A stretch of DNA of 64,000 nucleotides, taken from Mesorhizobium loti. Its GTDB lineage: Bacteria; Pseudomonadota; Alphaproteobacteria; Rhizobiales; Rhizobiaceae. The position numbers and the translations under genes were made by a program. The DNA lies in contig NZ_LPWA01000106.1 in NCBI RefSeq assembly GCF_001510895.1, positions 1 to 64,000 of the forward strand, written 5' to 3'. How positions within the stretch are numbered: the stretch's first letter is position 1; every line of letters begins with the position of its first letter. Shown here in pieces: positions 58,320-64,000 of the stretch. Below the pieces are notes generated by a model, which had not been told where the DNA came from, ran no database searches, and was given only the letters and a program-made list of their open reading frames with translations.

Positions 58320-58564
58320 GGGCGTCGCTGTACGCTCTTTGCCTGTAGCTGGCCTGTTGACGCATGTCTATTGATTGATTGCAGAAAGCATTTCGACTTA
58401 ATCCCGAGGCTGAGCGTCAGGAGATCTTTTCTGATAAAAATCTGTCCGAAATTGTTGGACTCGTCTGTCGCCAGATCGGCAGCCGTATCATCGAAAATTC
58501 AGACGTTTAGAAAGTATTATATTTGAATCGGCAAAGTCGCCCCAGGGCATTGGGGCGATTGAAG
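58320..58564. other. AT-rich gap before the methyltransferase
   Basis: Base composition drops sharply here relative to both flanks. A 43-codon ORF starting at TTG 58379 (LQKAFRLNPEAERQEIF...) and ending at 58510 has no ribosome site. It may be a gene remnant. No att-like duplicates were seen. Confidence 0.35.
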
Positions 58565-60374
58565 ATGACGGGACAACTTTTCTTTGGAGACAACCTCCAT
58601 ATTTTGCAGACTTACATAAATTCTGAAAGCGTCGATCTGGTTTATCTCGACCCTCCGTTCAACTCAAACGCTAGCTATAATATCTTATTTAAAGGCCCAT
58701 CGGGCGGTAGGTCTCAGGCGCAAATCGAGGCCTTTGATGACACTTGGCACTGGGGAATTGCTGCGGAACAAGCCTACGATGACGTTATGAGATCCGGCTC
58801 TCGTGTGGCGATCGTTTTACGATCACTGAGAGCCGCTCTGGGTGAAAACGACATGATGGCATATCTGGCCATGATGTGCGTGCGACTGATTGAGCTGCAC
58901 AGGGTATTAAAGCCCAGCGGAAGCCTTTACCTGCATTGTGATCCAACTGCCAGCCACTATCTAAAAGTCTTGCTGGATGGCATATTTTCTCCGTATTCGT
59001 ACAGAACGGAGATCAGCTGGAAGAGATCATCTGCCCACAACGACGCGAAGCAAGGTCGAAAGCAGTACGGGAATATAAGAGACGTTATACTGTTCTATTC
59101 TAAAAGCTCTTCAGATTGGACTTGGAATTGGTTATATACCGGGTATGACTCGAATTATGTATCTGAGTTTTATAAGTATGAAGAGCCGGCAACAAAGCGC
59201 GCTTATAGGTTGAGCGACCTAACAGCCGCCAAGCCCGGCGGTGATACCCGATACGAGTGGCGGATTATGCGCCCGCGCGGAGGGCGATGGGAAGCTGACC
59301 TTAATGGCAGCTATGAGCGTCCGACACCTGGTTGGGAGTACGCAGGCAAGCTCCCGTACGGAAAACGAATTTGGGCCTACTCATATGAGAACATGATAAA
59401 GTTCGAACTAGAAGGACGTCTGGAATATTCGTCGTCCGGTATGCCAAACTACAAGCGCTATCTCGATGAAATGCCCGGCGTTCCTCTCCAAAACAATTGG
59501 GATGACATTAAACCGCCTTCCGCTGCTGAGCGATTAGGATACCCAACTCAAAAGCCGTTGGCGCTACTCAATCGCATTGTTGCCGCATCTAGCAATCCAG
59601 GGGACGTTGTCCTCGACCCATTTTGCGGGCTGTGGGACTGCGGTGCACGCCTCTGAGGCGAACGGACGTCACTGGATTGGGATAGATGTAACTTTCCCGG
59701 CAATTCAGGTAATAAACGACCGCCTACGCCACTATTTGCCTGGATCGACATATACGATCGGCGGTATTCCTCAGACGACTGACGATGCCTCTGCACTTGC
59801 AGACATTGATAAGTTTCAATTCCAATTCTGGGCAGTGTCGCTCGTTGGAGGACATTCGCGCTATGGAAAAGGAGGAGATCAAGGGGTCGATGGACAGTTC
59901 TTCTTTAAAGTCGACAGCAAAACCGACGGCATGGGTGTTATCTCAGTCAAAGCCGGCAAAAACCTCAACCCCGCTATGATCCGAGAGTTGAGGGGTACGG
60001 TGGAACGAGAAAACGCCGAGATGGGGGTATTCATATGCCTTGGAGAGCCCACTTTTCAAATGGAAAGAGAAGCTAGTACCGCAGGGTTCTTTGAAAGCTC
60101 GCAGGGCCGGCACCCGCGCATTCAAATCCGCACTATTGATGCTCTTCTTTCGGGAAAGGGGATCGACTGCCCACTGTTGTATACGACGGTAACCATGGCT
60201 GAAGCGGGGCGAAGAGCAGAGAAGCAGTCTCAGAAGCGTCAAACAGCTCCGTCTGCGGAGATTTTGAGGCAGCGCAACCTTTTGCTGCCAATAATTGGGC
60301 AAGGAGATCGAGGCCGCGTTCGTATGAACAGCGATCCCCTTGCGCATGTGATACGCAAGTCTGCCATGGGATGA
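58565..60374 (+). CDS. DNA methyltransferase fused to Mrr-like nuclease domain, split by one inserted base
   Basis: About 602 residues after removing one G from GGG at 59627-59629. N-terminal N6/N4 amino-methyltransferase of the beta class: VDLVYLDPPFNSN (catalytic DPPF, 29-32), then GYPTQKPLALLNRI and DPFCGCGTAVHAS (AdoMet loop, near 355), that is catalytic motif first. C-terminal domain from about 415 has KGGDQGVDGQFFF and ISVKAGKN (near 437 and 460), the D...(Q/S)xK arrangement of Mrr-like PD-(D/E)XK nucleases. A restriction-modification enzyme in one chain is likely. The gene is AT-rich with codon use unlike neighbours, thus probably acquired. A TTG at 58523 could add 14 residues. Confidence 0.8.
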
Positions 60375-60423
60375 TGAGGTTCGAAACTATCCGGTTGCGA
60401 AGAACCGAGAGCGTGGGCGGACA

Positions 60424-60471
60424 GCGCCCGCTCGGCCTGCCGACCATTCCCCCGCAAGGGGGGCCGATTAG
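60424..60471. repeat. Reduced CTCCCCCAC-family palindrome
   Basis: CCTGCCGACCATTCCCCCGCAAGGGGGG resembles the central part of the elements at 2817, 3149 and 57361. It is between the methyltransferase gene and carB and may end either transcript. Confidence 0.55.
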
Positions 60472-60478
60472 CTAACCG

Positions 60479-63982
<3,504 letters not shown>

Positions 63983-64000
63983 GGTCTACGGGTTCCGTTC

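Noticed and set aside
58379..58510. A 43-codon TTG ORF before the methyltransferase
   Set aside because: No ribosome site and no recognisable relative; kept only as a possible remnant in the gap description.

Overview
This window is GC-rich chromosomal DNA from an alphaproteobacterium, most likely Mesorhizobium or a close relative in the Rhizobiales. The inference rests on RIME-like and other palindromic intergenic repeats, a rhizobial-type UvrB, DUF1127, DUF3775 and DUF1674-free small-protein content, extensin-like proteins, a ThuE-like sugar-binding protein and a candidate anti-Shine-Dalgarno sRNA. No rRNA, tRNA, CRISPR array, insertion sequence or prophage was recognised.

Layout. 0-6.2 kb: VOC protein, a DUF1127 protein, an ABC-F ATPase with a possible leader peptide, and uvrB, whose 3' end carries a palindromic repeat. 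6.3-13.5 kb: poorly characterised envelope or secreted proteins, a CapA-like protein, DUF3137, DUF2314 and a lipid kinase. 13.5-17.3 kb: a translationally coupled catabolic operon (GMC oxidoreductase, enolase-superfamily dehydratase, broken HIBADH-like dehydrogenase). 17.4-24.4 kb: thioesterase, then three divergent regulator/oxidoreductase pairs and a CNNM/CorC protein. 24.4-29.4 kb: LssY-like protein, two extensin-like proteins, DUF3775, TPR protein and greA. 29.7-35.6 kb: the complete heptose pathway for the LPS inner core, hldD-waaF-waaC leftward and hldE-gmhA-gmhB rightward. 35.7-39.5 kb: Lrp regulator, trxB, LysR regulator, a methyltransferase and two candidate structured RNAs. 39.5-49.2 kb: EF-G-like GTPase, a GGDEF-EAL protein, cupin, aminotransferase, two overlapping stand-alone EAL proteins, glutathione transferase, a toxin-antitoxin pair and a cold-shock protein. 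49.5-58.3 kb: small secreted protein, Ogt, lytic transglycosylase, GNAT, a structured RNA candidate, a ThuEFG-like ABC transporter without a visible ATPase, DUF899, DUF4142 and a broken cupin gene. 58.3-60.4 kb: an AT-rich island with a DNA methyltransferase fused to an Mrr-like nuclease domain. 60.5-64 kb: carB.

A striking property of the window is the number of genes interrupted by what looks like one lost (rarely one gained) base: uvrB, the EF-hand protein, the HIBADH-like gene, the CNNM gene, waaC, the ICMT-like gene, the lytic transglycosylase, the ABC permease, the cupin and the methyltransferase. Because several are housekeeping genes and the frame can be restored with one base, I read most of these as consensus-sequence errors rather than biology. 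Each is flagged so that the gene is not read as two separate proteins.
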